A DNA stretch of 64,000 nucleotides, taken from assembly GCA_032358255.1 (NCBI GenBank), contig JAULBX010007773.1, forward strand, positions 1 to 64,000, in the 5' to 3' direction. This DNA is from Heterotrichella gracilis (taxonomy: Eukaryota > Sar > Xanthophyceae > Tribonematales > Xanthonemataceae). Made by a program: the position numbers and the translations under genes. The notes beneath the pieces were generated by a model. That model was not told the DNA's origin, did no database searches, and saw only the letters and a list, made by a program, of their open reading frames with translations. Positions 34,757 through 46,240 of this stretch are shown here, piece by piece (position 1 is the stretch's first letter; every line of letters starts with the position of its first letter).

Positions 34757-37700
34757 TCATGATTTCGTGACAACGCTCTTTGAGCTGCTCCATGTGAATG
34801 ATCCATCGTCGTAGTTGGCTTTGACACAAAACACATACTCTGTGGCCTCTTTCAACCCGGACAGCTTCACGGTTGGCTCTGCTCCCGAGTACACCTCCCT
34901 CACAGCCCCTGACAGCGTCGACATCATAAGCTTGTAACCTGCATAAAGTGGGCAAGCTATAGCTGTGCATACATTTAATGTCAAAATGTCACATTTTGAT
35001 TGTCAATGAGCGCTGTGAAGCTCACAGCAGCAGAGGAGTACAATTCGACCACTGTCTTCAAAGCAATCCAGCAATGGCACGACTAGTCCTTTTTGTAAGC
35101 ACCCAGGGGCTACGTAGCTGTGTACACATGCCAGATGCAATGAGAGGCTCCCACACCCAGTGCACCCGTTTACGCGTAAAATAGTTCCACATAGGGTGGC
35201 TCACCAATGATGTGCTCAGAGTTCTTGGTGGGAGGGGTCCAGGTGAGCTCAATGGTGGTGGCAGTGAACACAGGCGAGTTGGTGATGTCAAGCACGTCGA
35301 TGTGCTGGGGCCGTGCCCGCTGCTGCTTCATGAGCTCGATGTCAGCGGGTGACACCACCTCAAGGATGCGGAGCTCGCTGAGCTGCTTGGTCTGCCTGCC
35401 ACAGTGGCACAGAATAGGGTAACGTTAATTCAGTTGACATTGTTGAACCTCTGTTCTGAACAATTAAATCAATGCAAATGTGCTATGTACATGGCGCGTG
35501 CTTCAGAAGCTGACCCCAATGCTCCCATGCGCTGGCCAATCATGGCAGACCCTCACCAAACACATGCTCCCACGCGCAACCCAACTTGGCGCACTTCAAC
35601 TATTATAGCATGTATCCACTTGTGAATGGTTGCGTGGAACTTACTGTCCCAGGCTTAAGCTGAAATCACTGACAGTAGGCTGATTTGTGATCATCGAGGT
35701 GTTCAGCCACTGTGATAGCTAGCGCACCTGTCTGGCACCAGAGTATATAGCCTTTTGCCGTGGCAAGCAGCATAGCTGGTGTTTACTTGCAGCCACAGCA
35801 GACCCAGACTCCAGCTCCCACTCTCCAGGCACTCCCACAGCGGGTCCTCTGTGTCATAGGCCTGCACAGACGCATCTCATGTGAACTCGATGTGGGTCAA
35901 CCTTTGAAGTAAATGCTATACCGCTCTACCTAATAGGGAAGTAGTATGATAGCCAGATTCAATGCCAGATGATCTTCATGTCAGCTTTACAGCAAAATTT
36001 GATGCAATCACAATAGCCGCTGGCCATGATGATAAGTTATGTTAAACAAGTCACTCCCATGCTTTGTTGCTGTATCTAATCTGCGTGCCACAATCACAAA
36101 ATTAAAATACTTCTTTGCGCACCAGCACATCTGCCAGGAACCTGGGATCCTTGCCCTGCTCCACCTGCTGCACCCCCCCATAGATGACGATGTACTTGCC
36201 CATCATCATGGCTGCAGCGCTCTCGCGCGGCGTGGGCCACAGGTCGCCCGGCGTGAAGGTGATCTGGTTCCACAGGCACGTCTGGAAGTCGAAGAAGAAC
36301 AGGTCGTTGAGCTGGCGGCGGGCATTGTTGCCTCCAAAGATCCACACCCGCAGGTGCTGCTGGTCATCGGGGTTGGTGACCTCTTCAGATGGTGGTTCAG
36401 GCTCTGCTGCCACCATGCAGGAGTTGTATCGCGCCTGGGGCGGGTCCACCTGGTAGGGTCCTTCGAGCTGCTTATACTCCGCCTGGACCATGGAAACTAC
36501 ATCAATATGGTTACATGTAGCCATGGCATGGCAACATGTTGAGGTGGTGCCAGGGGGAAATATATGGGATGCACAGAGGCTGACTACTAATCTGGCAATA
36601 CAGCTGGAATGCAGGTAACTACCTTTTTCCCCAAAGAACATATTTACATGCAATGCTGTGAGCCACGCATTCGTGTGAAACTCCCACCTGGTGCCAACTC
36701 ATGACATTCACATCCCACCACCAGAGGTCATTCAGGAGCTTGTCTGAGGCATCCCTTCCTCCAAACAAGTAGACCCTGGATTTCCCGACTGCAATTGCTG
36801 CTCCTGTGCGTGCGCATGGCCTGCGCTGGCTGTACTGCCCCACATTTTCTGCCCAGCGCATGGTTTCTGTGTTGAGCAACGCTGCCTGGGAACCATCAGA
36901 GCCAACAGTGTCGCCTCTCCTTCCCCTGTAAGGATGCACATCAATCAAACATTAATTTGAGGACGTCATGTCACCCCTGACAATGGCGCAATCATTGAAG
37001 AACAAGAATCATTGAGCAGAACGAAATACTTACCCGACCACAAAAAGCTTTGTCCGCATGACAGCCGCCGCGCTGTGCATGGTCGCCCCATGCTCTCGAA
37101 CCTTGCCAAAGGAGGGCTGCCACCTCATGTCATCAAGGTTGAGGAGATTGATTTCTTGTTGAGGCTGTGATGGATCCATGTTCCCTCCGTACATCACCAG
37201 TCGTTTATCACCTGGACAGTCAGGGCAAAAAAAAGTAAAATTCCAAACCCAACCCATGTCCTGCAAGCGCAATTGATCAGTTCCAACTGCAGTAAATAAA
37301 GCATTTAGGAGTGCCATGCATCATGCCTCAACTCAACCCAACAGTGCACACAGTTTGCGCAGCTGTGATAAGAACTTCTGGATACGGTTGTCTGGGATTG
37401 TCGTGCATGTTGTACCTAGGCATGTCAAGGAGTATCCGCCTCTGTCTGCCGGGCACTCCCCACACAGGCGGTGGCGCGACACAGTCAGCACCCAGGGCTC
37501 CCCAAAAAATATCTTCAACTCTTTCAAGCCTGCAAGTATTTGGTACAGGCATTGGTTTTCACGAGTATATGATCTGCACCATGCATGCCAATTGAAACCA
37601 ATACACCATTGTGCCGGCCGGCCAAACGAGTGCCATGTAGAGAGCAACAATGCAGCCACACCTGAAGCCTTCATGGTGAGCACATCGATCGTGCTCTGGG

Positions 37701-38733
37701 CTTGCGCATACTGCTCCAGCACCCCTTTGTGCTCCTCCTGCAGCTTCCCCAGCTCATGCTGCTGCTGCGCAATGACCTGATCCTGCTTCTCCAGCGTCTG
37801 CTCCATCAGGAACCGCTCCTGTATGATAATAATAGTAATCACATGCATTGGATTTCCCGCAAGAAAGCCAGATCAGCCATCAGCCTTGCACAAGCTCGTG
37901 CCACGGTGACCCAGCCCTGTCTTGGCATTGCTTGTACCTGGATGATGGCCTCAGCGTTAATCAGCTTCTCCTGCTTCTTGGCATTGTCGCGCTGCAGCTG
38001 CGCCAGTAGCTGCTCCTTCTCTTGCAGCTTGACCTCCAAGTCCCTCAGCTTCCACCGCAGGCTCTGCCCCTCGGCCTCCAGGTCTCGCACTTGGGACTCA
38101 GTGTATCCCAGCACATCGCTCTACAGCGGGTGAGTTGGTTAGCTACAAGCGTTTCAGCAGTACATCCAGATTAGCAGACTGAGTCAAGACCAGTCATGAT
38201 CATCCTGCACACGTGTTTTCTCCTGGCACTGTTTGTTGACCTGGGACGACCTTGTGCAATTTACACCGCATAAATTATGCAAGGCATTAAGCACCCTCAA
38301 CCCCCCCTTGACAACTCCTCCAGCAGGGACTCACATAATGCTCTTTGGTGTTACCAAGCCTGGTTTCAAGGTCTTTGATGAGCTTCTGCAGCAATTCTTG
38401 GTCTTCCTCCCGCCCTTTGAGCTTCTCACGCAAAAAGCACACCTCTATGTTTAAATTGGACCGCTCATCTTCCAGGCGCACCACATCATTCAGCAGAACG
38501 TCCCTGAAGCCAGAGAGTTTATCATTGTGAGTGTCCTTTTGACACTGCACAGTGCAGGTAAGTGGCGGGGACACGTGGATATACAGCAGTACAGATCAGT
38601 ACAGATAGCAACAGTACAAGATGCAACCCTGGGTGAGTTGGGTTACTTGATCACTTCCAATCTCCACTTACTCTCTTGGGGTGTCAGGCTTGGACTGTTC
38701 TTGCCCCTTTTTTTGAAGAGCTTTAGGTGGCAT
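34757..38733 (-). CDS. Coiled-coil / Kelch-repeat / fibronectin-III protein, 11 exons
   Basis: Exons in coding order: 38733-38672, 38503-38335, 38120-37938, 37818-37662, 37529-37416, 37211-37034, 36925-36688, 36482-36123, 35861-35787, 35391-35205, 34938-34757; 634 aa. After a basic N-terminus (MPPKALQKKGQEQSK), residues ~20-190 are a long heptad-rich coiled coil (Glu/Lys/Leu/Gln). Kelch blades follow at about 275-490, with paired Gly and aromatic signatures: RLVMYGGN, RVYLFGGRDASDKLLNDLWWWD, RVWIFGGNNARRQLNDLFFFD and YIVIYGG. A fibronectin-type-III-like domain closes the protein, with IELTWTPP, IIGYKLMM and TEYVFCVKANYDDG. The combination suggests a scaffold protein, possibly cytoskeletal or ciliary; that is inference. 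The acceptor at 35391 was chosen over the CAG four bases upstream in the sense strand (35395) because only it keeps phase. Two introns contain copies of the 60-bp repeat. Confidence 0.85.
36567..36621 (+). repeat. 60-bp intronic dispersed repeat, copy 3
   Basis: Copy with core CTGACTACTAATCTGG and end GCAGGTAACTA, in the intron between exons 7 and 8 of the Kelch gene (antisense to that gene). Confidence 0.75.
38139..38186 (-). repeat. 60-bp intronic dispersed repeat, copy 4
   Basis: Partial copy, core CCAGATTAGCAG, in the Kelch gene intron just before exon 3. It is in the sense orientation relative to that minus-strand gene. Confidence 0.7.
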
Positions 38734-39667
38734 GACTGAAGGTTGTTTAGGAGCAAAGCTTGGGGGGAGCTGAGGTTATTCAATGCTGCCAAAGGGTGGT
38801 CCACATCGCGTTCTCTTAGCAGCAGTTTCTATAATATCTTACTCGCATACATATCACTGTCTGTTGCTGCTGATATCTGCTGTATTGCTAACACTATGCC
38901 CTGTCCTGATAGAACTCCCATGGCACCACATTATTGAGCTGCAAATGTGGCACAGTTGACAGAGGCCCTGCGCTGCAGACCATTGATTTGGAATGAAATG
39001 CAAATAAAAGGCAGTCCTGCGTTTGTTGCCTACGCACAGACTCGCGGCAGGTGCTGGGTATGAACCGGGTGGCATGCATGTACATGCGGGTCACTGACTT
39101 TCAAATCATTTTCAAGACCAGCAAGACGCGTGCAAAAACTTGTACAAGCCAAAAAGCGGTTGTCGCTGCCGTCCTTTCACACTGTGTTTCAGCTGGCCAG
39201 CTGTCTCAGCAGAAGGCAAAGTCGTGGAGCACTGGCCAGTTGGGCACTAACCAAGAGTCTGCAGGAGGGGTGCACTCGAGGACCCAACGGGTGTAACTAC
39301 AGCGAGGTGAAACCAGCGAGCGTGGTACGTTTAGCAAGCTCGATGAAGCAAAATAACATTACCTTCGTATTTGGAACCCGAACAAAACACTAGCTGGTTT
39401 CGTTCAGGGTCTGCTTCCTGGGACGGATGTAAGCGGTGATTAGCAAGGACAACGAAATGTCGCAACATGAGCTGTCTGGCTTGAAGCCTTGCAGCCCGCT
39501 TTCTTACGTGTTTGCGGATATGGTTTCTTGACCGAGGCTAGTTCCTTAACCGGTTGTGCTCACAACAGTAGCTGGGTGTGTGACTCAACTTCGCTGCCTA
39601 GTGGCAAGCTGATGTACCATTAAACAGCCCAGGCAAGCACCTTGTTGCACAAGGCTGCTGGGTTAAA
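38734..39667. other. Divergent intergenic region (Kelch gene / AMSH gene)
   Basis: About 0.9 kb between two divergent starts, presumably holding both promoters. No gene, repeat or motif I can support. Confidence 0.55.
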
Positions 39668-42457
39668 ATGCCTGCGCCACGGCAAGGCAGCTCCAGAAGC
39701 CTCACGGTGAAACTGGCCGAGCAAGCTGCCCAGCAAGTGAGGCCTGTTAACAACGTCCTTGGACTCGACAAGTACTACCGTTCGGCTGAACTGCTGTTGC
39801 GACAGGTACTGCAGCTTTATAGTTTTACAGTTGACGTTCGCTCCAAGGCTGTTGCCCGCCTAGCAGGACACCATAAAGGCCATATGCATGCATATGCTCA
39901 ACCTTGGCACCTGTTTTCCAGGCTGGTGTGTACAGGGCAGAGCACAACAGTGAGCAGCTCTATGTCCTGCTCATGCGCTATGCAAGGTATGGTTCGTGTT
40001 TTATCACAGCTGCCAGGTACCCTCTGCCAACCCCTGGGTTTTCACTTGGTGCGTGTCTGTCTACAGCCTGGTGATAGAGGTGATTCCCAAGCACAAGGAC
40101 TACAGACAATACGATGCCAACTACGTAAAGTACAAGGAGGTAAATGAAGCTACAATTTTTGCTTGCTGACAGGCCTTTGTGGCAATGGCTTTCGCCCTAG
40201 CCTACAGCCTTGCATACCTATTTTTGCAGTACCTCCTAAAGTCCTACTTGCCGGAGCTAGAACGCCTGAAGATCGCTCTAGACACCAAGGAGCACCAGGA
40301 AAGCATCGAAAGGGGACCTTGGACCCCCAAGCGCACCGGCGACACCGTCAAGCTCCAAACCTCCACGTTGCCGCAGCTCAACTGGGAGGCGCTGTCAGGT
40401 CCAGGGGAGGTTGCCAGCGCAGCATCGGCAGCCGCAGCCTTCCAACAAACGGGGTTCAACTCCTCTTTCAGCAATGCCTCTGCACCTCCCTTGAGCGGCC
40501 TGGACCTGCTCACCGGCCCTGCATCGCCTCCTACCTCCGCCATGTACCAACTACCTCCTATGGGCACTTCCCTACTGCCAGCCAGCTTGACCTCGATGGG
40601 CAGCAGCAAGTACAGCACCGCGAGCCAAGCGGCCCTGCAAAAGCATGCGCTGCTGCCAACCATGCAGCAGGCCACAAGGAGGAGCGGATATGATTCGGGC
40701 AGTGCAAACGCATACAGCAGCAGGCCTCGGTACCCCACCGTGCCTCAAGACCTGCTCACTGGGGCCGACCTGGGGGCACCTCCCTCCCCACCTGGGGTGC
40801 AAGGCCAGATGGCGCAGCTGTCGATAGCATACCCGGAAGGCGTCCCGCCACCCACCCCTCGCCATGACTTGCAGCTGGGCCCGCAGCTAGTGGATGTAAG
40901 CTTTTCAATTTCTGTTCCTGGGATTAAATGGGTGTATCTGGATATGTATTGATAGCAAAATGGCGTCATTCCAGCTGTAGGCAGAGTCATTGCAGCAAAG
41001 CCTTGATGCTCATGTATGGTGACGGAAGGCTTAGGCAAGATGCATGGGCTAGTGCCAAAGCATGTCTAAAGATCTTCCATTCAAATGCGTGGATCCTGCC
41101 TGCCCTTTGGAGTTGGCCCTGACGCATGTGCTGTTGCAGGTTGGGTACGCTCCCGAGCCTACCATGCCGCTTCAGCCGGGGGAGGTGTGTTCACATTCAG
41201 GGCCGGAGGTAGCGCCACCAGTAGCGACGTCAGAAGGGGGGATCCAGAAGCGGGAAACGCTGCGGGACGTGCATGTCTCGGTTGCGGTCATGGATGAGTT
41301 CATGAGGCAAGTGCACTAAAACTCTTTGGTACTGCACAGTCAATGCTGCACTTGTTATTAACCCTTGCTTCTGCATCAGTGCATGTCCTGCAGCAAGCAT
41401 ACAATGCGTTTATCCCAACCACGGATTGCTGATCTGGCTTTTGTGCTTGAAATAATGTTTGTAGTAATCCCCAACCACTGCTCTGTGGCAGGTACGCGAC
41501 CTCAAACACCAGGCGCAACATTGAGTCCTGCGGCATCCTGTCGGGGACCCTCTCGGCCAATGACAGCGTGTTCACCATCACCACACTCATCATTCCCAAG
41601 CAGGAGGGCACCACAGACACAGTGCAGGTAAACAACACCTCCAACTTTTTGGTGTAGTGCGTGAACAAGTACATATAGTGTAGTTGCTTTACCCAACTTG
41701 GGTGTAACACCAGTAGCTTCCCAGTTACTATATGATGGATCAATAGGTGGTTCAAATTGTGCCAGGAAAGCGCTGCGTGGTGCCGCATGTGCAAGACTGA
41801 CTGCTAATCTGGCTGTATTGCTGGAATGCATGTAAGTAATTAACAACTGTATGGGGCTTACTGTATGATGGTTGGTGCAGGCCATGAACGAGGAGGAGAT
41901 CTTTGAGGTGCAGGACTCCCGGGGGATCTACCCACTGGGCTGGATCCACACGCACCCCTCGCAGACATGCTTCCTGTCATCGATAGACATCCACACGCAC
42001 TGCGGCTACCAGGTGGGTGCGAGAGTGATGCGTCTGGCATCGCACTCTTTGCAATTTGCGCATGGTTCAGCTTATGAATGTAGATGTGAACACAGCATCT
42101 CATGCTGTATTTAGCAAGGTAACTTCACCCCAATTTTGCACCAGCCTGTTGCTGATGGAGTTTTTAACTGCTTGGATTTTGGAACTCAATTACTGGCGCC
42201 ATGCATTCACGGGTGCTGCTTGGCCACAGACGATGCTTGATGAGGCGGTGGCCATTGTGATGGCCCCTAAAGACCCTAAGAACAAGTGCGGCATCTTCCG
42301 GCTCAGCACCCCCGGAGGCCTGAAGATGATACAGAAGTGCACCGGCCGGGGCTTCCATTCCCACCCGTCCACAGACACTGGCCAGCCCATCTATGAGCTG
42401 TGTGGCCACGTGTACCTCAACCCACGTGTGGAGCATGAGATTGTGGATTTGAGGTAG
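39668..42457 (+). CDS. AMSH-type K63-specific deubiquitinase (JAMM/MPN+ metalloprotease), 8 exons
   Basis: Exons: 39668-39805, 39922-39986, 40067-40139, 40230-40895, 41140-41306, 41492-41627, 41881-42012, 42230-42457; 534 aa. AMSH enzymes cleave Lys63-linked ubiquitin chains on endosomes with ESCRT-III. Residues 1-115 match the N-terminal MIT/USP8-like helical region ([46 protein letters not shown]). A long Ser/Ala/Pro linker follows. The catalytic domain starts at about 350 ([21 protein letters not shown]). The JAMM motif is complete: Glu381 in [10 protein letters not shown], and His438, His440 and Asp451 in [20 protein letters not shown]. The AMSH insertion [17 protein letters not shown] and FHSH region follow, as in plant AMSH3. 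The exon 5/6 intron begins GCAAGT (probable GC-AG). Intron 6 holds a 60-bp repeat copy. Confidence 0.94.
41779..41842 (+). repeat. 60-bp intronic dispersed repeat, copy 5 (best preserved)
   Basis: Full-length copy: GGTGCCGCATGTGCAAGA, then CTGACTGCTAATCTGG, then CTGTATTGCTGGAATGCATG, ending GTAAGTAA. It is in intron 6 of the AMSH gene, about 40 nt upstream of the exon 7 acceptor. Confidence 0.85.
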
Positions 42458-43949
42458 AGCAAATCACGTTGGTGGGAGTACAAAGCGCATGCGCTTGGTG
42501 CCCACCAGGCTGGTGGGATTGGCACCAGCAGGGCACCTGGGTCAATGTGGTTGATCACGTTAAGGAAGGTGCTAGCAACGACTCTGGCAGAATCCGATGG
42601 GGTACTCCATCAATCAGCCTGACAGATTTAGTGGTTATTATGCAGTACAGTTGTAACAACAGTTTTGGTTCAACACTAGGCTCAGGAAGGGGGAGATGCA
42701 CCACAGCTTTACTGGCACAATGGCCCTCTTGAGTTGAAACACTTGAGCCCGAGTATTCTAGCGGCGGTTATTTAGTTTCAGACGCTGACACTGTGTGTTG
42801 CCTCACAAAATGTGTCGCCCACACGTGCGTTGCTGTGGATTACTGCCAGTATGTATACTGAAGATAATTTGGGAGTGCCAGTAATGGCAATATAATCATT
42901 GCAGGACTTTGGCTTCCTTGCAATTGTAATGATTTTTGTTGAAATAAATATTTGTCATTGCAAATTGCAGCCAATGGTATGGCCATCATGGCAGGCGGCT
43001 GCACATGCCGCATGAAATTTATCCATTGTCAGTTAATGGATCCTCGATAGGATGGTTGGAAGGGTAAACCACGGTGGATAGGTGGTAATTTCGAAGTGAA
43101 TTACATGATTGGCTGCACATTGCATCCAGGTGTGAAGAAGATATTGGAAATATGTGGGGCAGGAGTCCTAGGAAAGAGACTTCCGACGGCAATGTAAATG
43201 CCGGCTGCCGCACACATATGGCGCGAAGACATGCACCTGGTGGTTTATAACCATTTTATGATCATACTGATTGCCGTTAATATGCCCAGTATACCATAGC
43301 TGTTACAGCAGATTCCATGCCCAATAGCTGCAGCTTTCCATAATGCCAAAGCGGCGGACAGTTGTAACAACAGTTGACTCATTGTTGGCCAGCCGGGACA
43401 GGACCAAATTCTCCCTAGGCAACTGTAACACATGTGGCAAACCTTAGGCTATCAATTTTGTGGTCCATATTGTTTGCCATACTCAGCGTTGGTGACAGCC
43501 AGTTTACTATTCTTATCATATACTGTGCACCATTCATGCATGAACTCGGGCGCGGAAACGCGGGGCGCAGATCCTGACCATGCATCACGATGGTATAAAA
43601 GCAAAAAAAAAATCGTCTTAACACTGTGTACACAAACTATGCCACAGCACTGGCAGAATATGTGCATGTGCTGCATGTGGTTTTTGTTCAATGGATGCAA
43701 AGTGCAGTGGCAGCGGCATGCAACACAAAGACCAAAGCTGCTGCCAAGAAAACCTCAGCAGGATCCAGCTATTTGCAAATATGCAGCCCATGATGCCAAA
43801 TATTGTGCACCATGCGATTGCACCCGCGACCCACACTAACAATTGTGACGTGACCAAGCCACCCAAGTGACATGTCCCTTGTTGCCAACCCTTTGTGGTG
43901 GCGCCTGCCAGGATGCCCGGCACTGTGCCCAGCATGACCCGCTCATGGT
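42458..43949. other. Convergent intergenic region, no gene seen
   Basis: About 1.5 kb between the 3' ends of the AMSH and LITAF genes. The word GTTGTAACAACAGTT occurs twice (about 42651 and 43361). No coding region is supported. Confidence 0.55.
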
Positions 43950-45369
43950 TTACATCCTCTGCCGCCGAATCTCTGTTTCGCAGCGCGGGCAGCGGTACAC
44001 TGTGTCCTTGCCGCAGTCCATGAAGCAGGGCAGGCAGAAGCACCAGGGGCAGCCGATGAAGCACAGCATTGTGGACATTAGCACCGTGATGAAGCCAACC
44101 TCCTGCATGCACAAGGGTCCCATTCTCACGACTGCAGCCGAGAGAAGCACCAGCTATGCATGTTTGCATGGCTTCAGGCGCACGAATGCCCACTGTAATA
44201 TGGTGTAAACACCAGTACATGGCATAGGTTAACCTTCATATTCAAGGCGGTATGTATGGCTCACATGGGCATTTTCACCTGTGCTGCAAACCATGAATTA
44301 AGGCTGGTTTTCTAAAGACCAGCAGTCGCCTCAAAATCAGTCTCTACAAGGAAGGCACCCACAGGGGACACAGGCCGCGGGCAGGGTACCCACCTTCTTG
44401 GGCAGCGCAGGGCCGACGTATCCACACACGCCGCAGTTGATCAGCTCTGGTGGGCCTGTGGAGCTGGTGACAGTGATGTTGTGCTCCACTAGGACTGGCC
44501 CCTGGCCGCCAGCTGGCAGTGCCTGGTACTCTGCATATGTGGGCGGATGCGCGGCTGGAGGGGGCGCCACGTACTGCTGCGAGCTGGCTTGCCAAACTGC
44601 ACCAGGGCATGTGCGCATGAGGTGAATTAAGTGAACAACACAAGTCTCATGCGAGCCAGCCTGCCAAAGTGCCTCAGGACAGTGCCATATGAGGCGATTG
44701 GAGTTGAAAAGGTAAGTTGTACTGCACAAGACACTGCCTGAGGATGTAGTCAGGGGAGGATGAAAACAGAGCCAACAAGAACCATATCAGCGTTGGCCAC
44801 AGTGCACTAGTTACTACTTCGTTATGCCTCCACAAGGGGCCACCTCAACAGGGCACTGAAGAGGCCCTGCAGCTGCCTATTGCTTAGCTGACCAAGGCAG
44901 GGTAACTGTGGTGAGGCATACCTTGTGTTTGCGTTACAGACGTCTGCGGCAAGTAGGGGTCATATGCAGGGTCATATGCCGGTGGGGGTGGGGGTTGGCC
45001 GCGCTGCAGGAGTATGGGCAAGTCTACTGTCAGCAAAAGAGTGTGACATGGGTTGACAAACCAACACACCACCTTCAAAAAAGACCAACGACTTGCAGCG
45101 CTGACAAGCACACCCGCTGCGCACTTGTGCAGTATGCAATTGGCACTTTCCACAAGCACATTCCTCCAGCCACCTACCATGTTGTTTGGGTCCAGGAGAG
45201 GAGCTGACGGCGTGCTTTCGATGGTAGCCTGGTACGTGGGGAATGCTCCTGCTTGCTGCACGGCAGGGTAGAGGTTCTGACCAGAGGGTGGAGGAGGGCA
45301 GTCAGGGGCTCCCTGTGCTTGTCCAAGATTTGGGGTCCCGTCGAGGAAGTCAGTATGCTTGGCACCCAT
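43950..45369 (-). CDS. LITAF-domain (LPS-induced TNF-alpha factor-like) membrane protein, 4 exons
   Basis: Exons in coding order: 45369-45178, 45003-44922, 44596-44394, 44102-43950; 209 aa. The N-terminal two-thirds is Pro/Gln/Tyr/Ala-rich and disordered-looking (PPPPPAYDPAYDPYLPQ), typical of LITAF proteins, whose PPxY-like motifs recruit ubiquitin ligases or ESCRT components. The C-terminus carries the split zinc ribbon: CGVC at Cys146/149, a hydrophobic Cys-rich membrane-inserted segment (GFITVLMSTMLCFIGCPWCF with CLPCFMDC), and CPRC at Cys197/200. Animal LITAF sits on the cytosolic face of late endosomes and lysosomes; plant relatives act as cell-death regulators at the plasma membrane. 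Location here is inferred. The ATG at 45369 gives an exact in-frame model. The 0.9-kb upstream region is shared with the divergent VTT gene. Confidence 0.87.
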
Positions 45370-46240
45370 TCGACTTGTAGGAGTTCTCAGTGTCCAAAGG
45401 GCTACCGCTGTGGGCACCCTGCAGCACGCAACCAGGGTTTTCAACTGGGCGGTTAGGCTTGGGGTGAAACGGGCTGCACTCGCCCACTGTGCATATGCAT
45501 GCACATGCAAAACAACGGGTTTTACAAGCCACTGACATTCCACTTCACGCCATCCACTCACCTTTATATGCTGCGGTTTATTGTTTGGAGGTTATTTGAT
45601 AGAATCTAGCTCGAGTTTGTGTCGTAACCGTACGAAAGGATAAACTGTTTTGGCCTAGGGTATTTACGCAGCTACGTATATTTTGCACAACAAGGTCAAC
45701 AATCTGATACAGAAACAGCATATGCCTTTACAACACTGCGTTATACAGTCGCTGGCGCAGGTTCTTGTAAAAAACGTGGTGGATTAAGCAGATGGTGCCG
45801 AGCTCATGCCCAAAAGAAAGCTGTCTATCCCGCGCATAATCTTTACGTCAACCAAGAGTTGACGCGTGGCACCAGCGTTTACCCTTAGCTAGGGCTTTAC
45901 ACGCAGGGCGGGCCGCCCACGGCGTCCACGGTGGATTCCACGTCAGCCTGATGGCAGTCGAGGGAGAGGCGAATAGTTGGCCACAAACGCTTCTTGTGGA
46001 AGCCCGGAAACACAAAGCGTTATGGGGCACCTGCACACGCATTTCTAACGGAGTATAGTGTTGCGTTAAAAGAGAACTTCTGTCGTTTGCCCCTGGTGAG
46101 TGCTTGCCCAGCAACGCAGCGCTTTGTTTTACCCCTCCAGTCTGCGAGTCGAAAGTGGCATCGCTCCGAGAACGGCATATCACCTCGCTGCTGAAGCACA
46201 ACCCATACCCACTGGCAGCTAGTAGGTACACAGCAGCATA
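45370..46240. other. Divergent intergenic region (LITAF gene / VTT gene)
   Basis: About 0.9 kb between divergent starts. I see no gene and no convincing regulatory motif. Confidence 0.55.

Noticed and set aside
14222-39906. Frequent TGCATGCA / CATATGCATGCATATG palindromes (for example 14224-14242, 39890-39905)
   Set aside because: They are short and scattered without consistent position relative to genes; common low-complexity words in this genome rather than a defined site.
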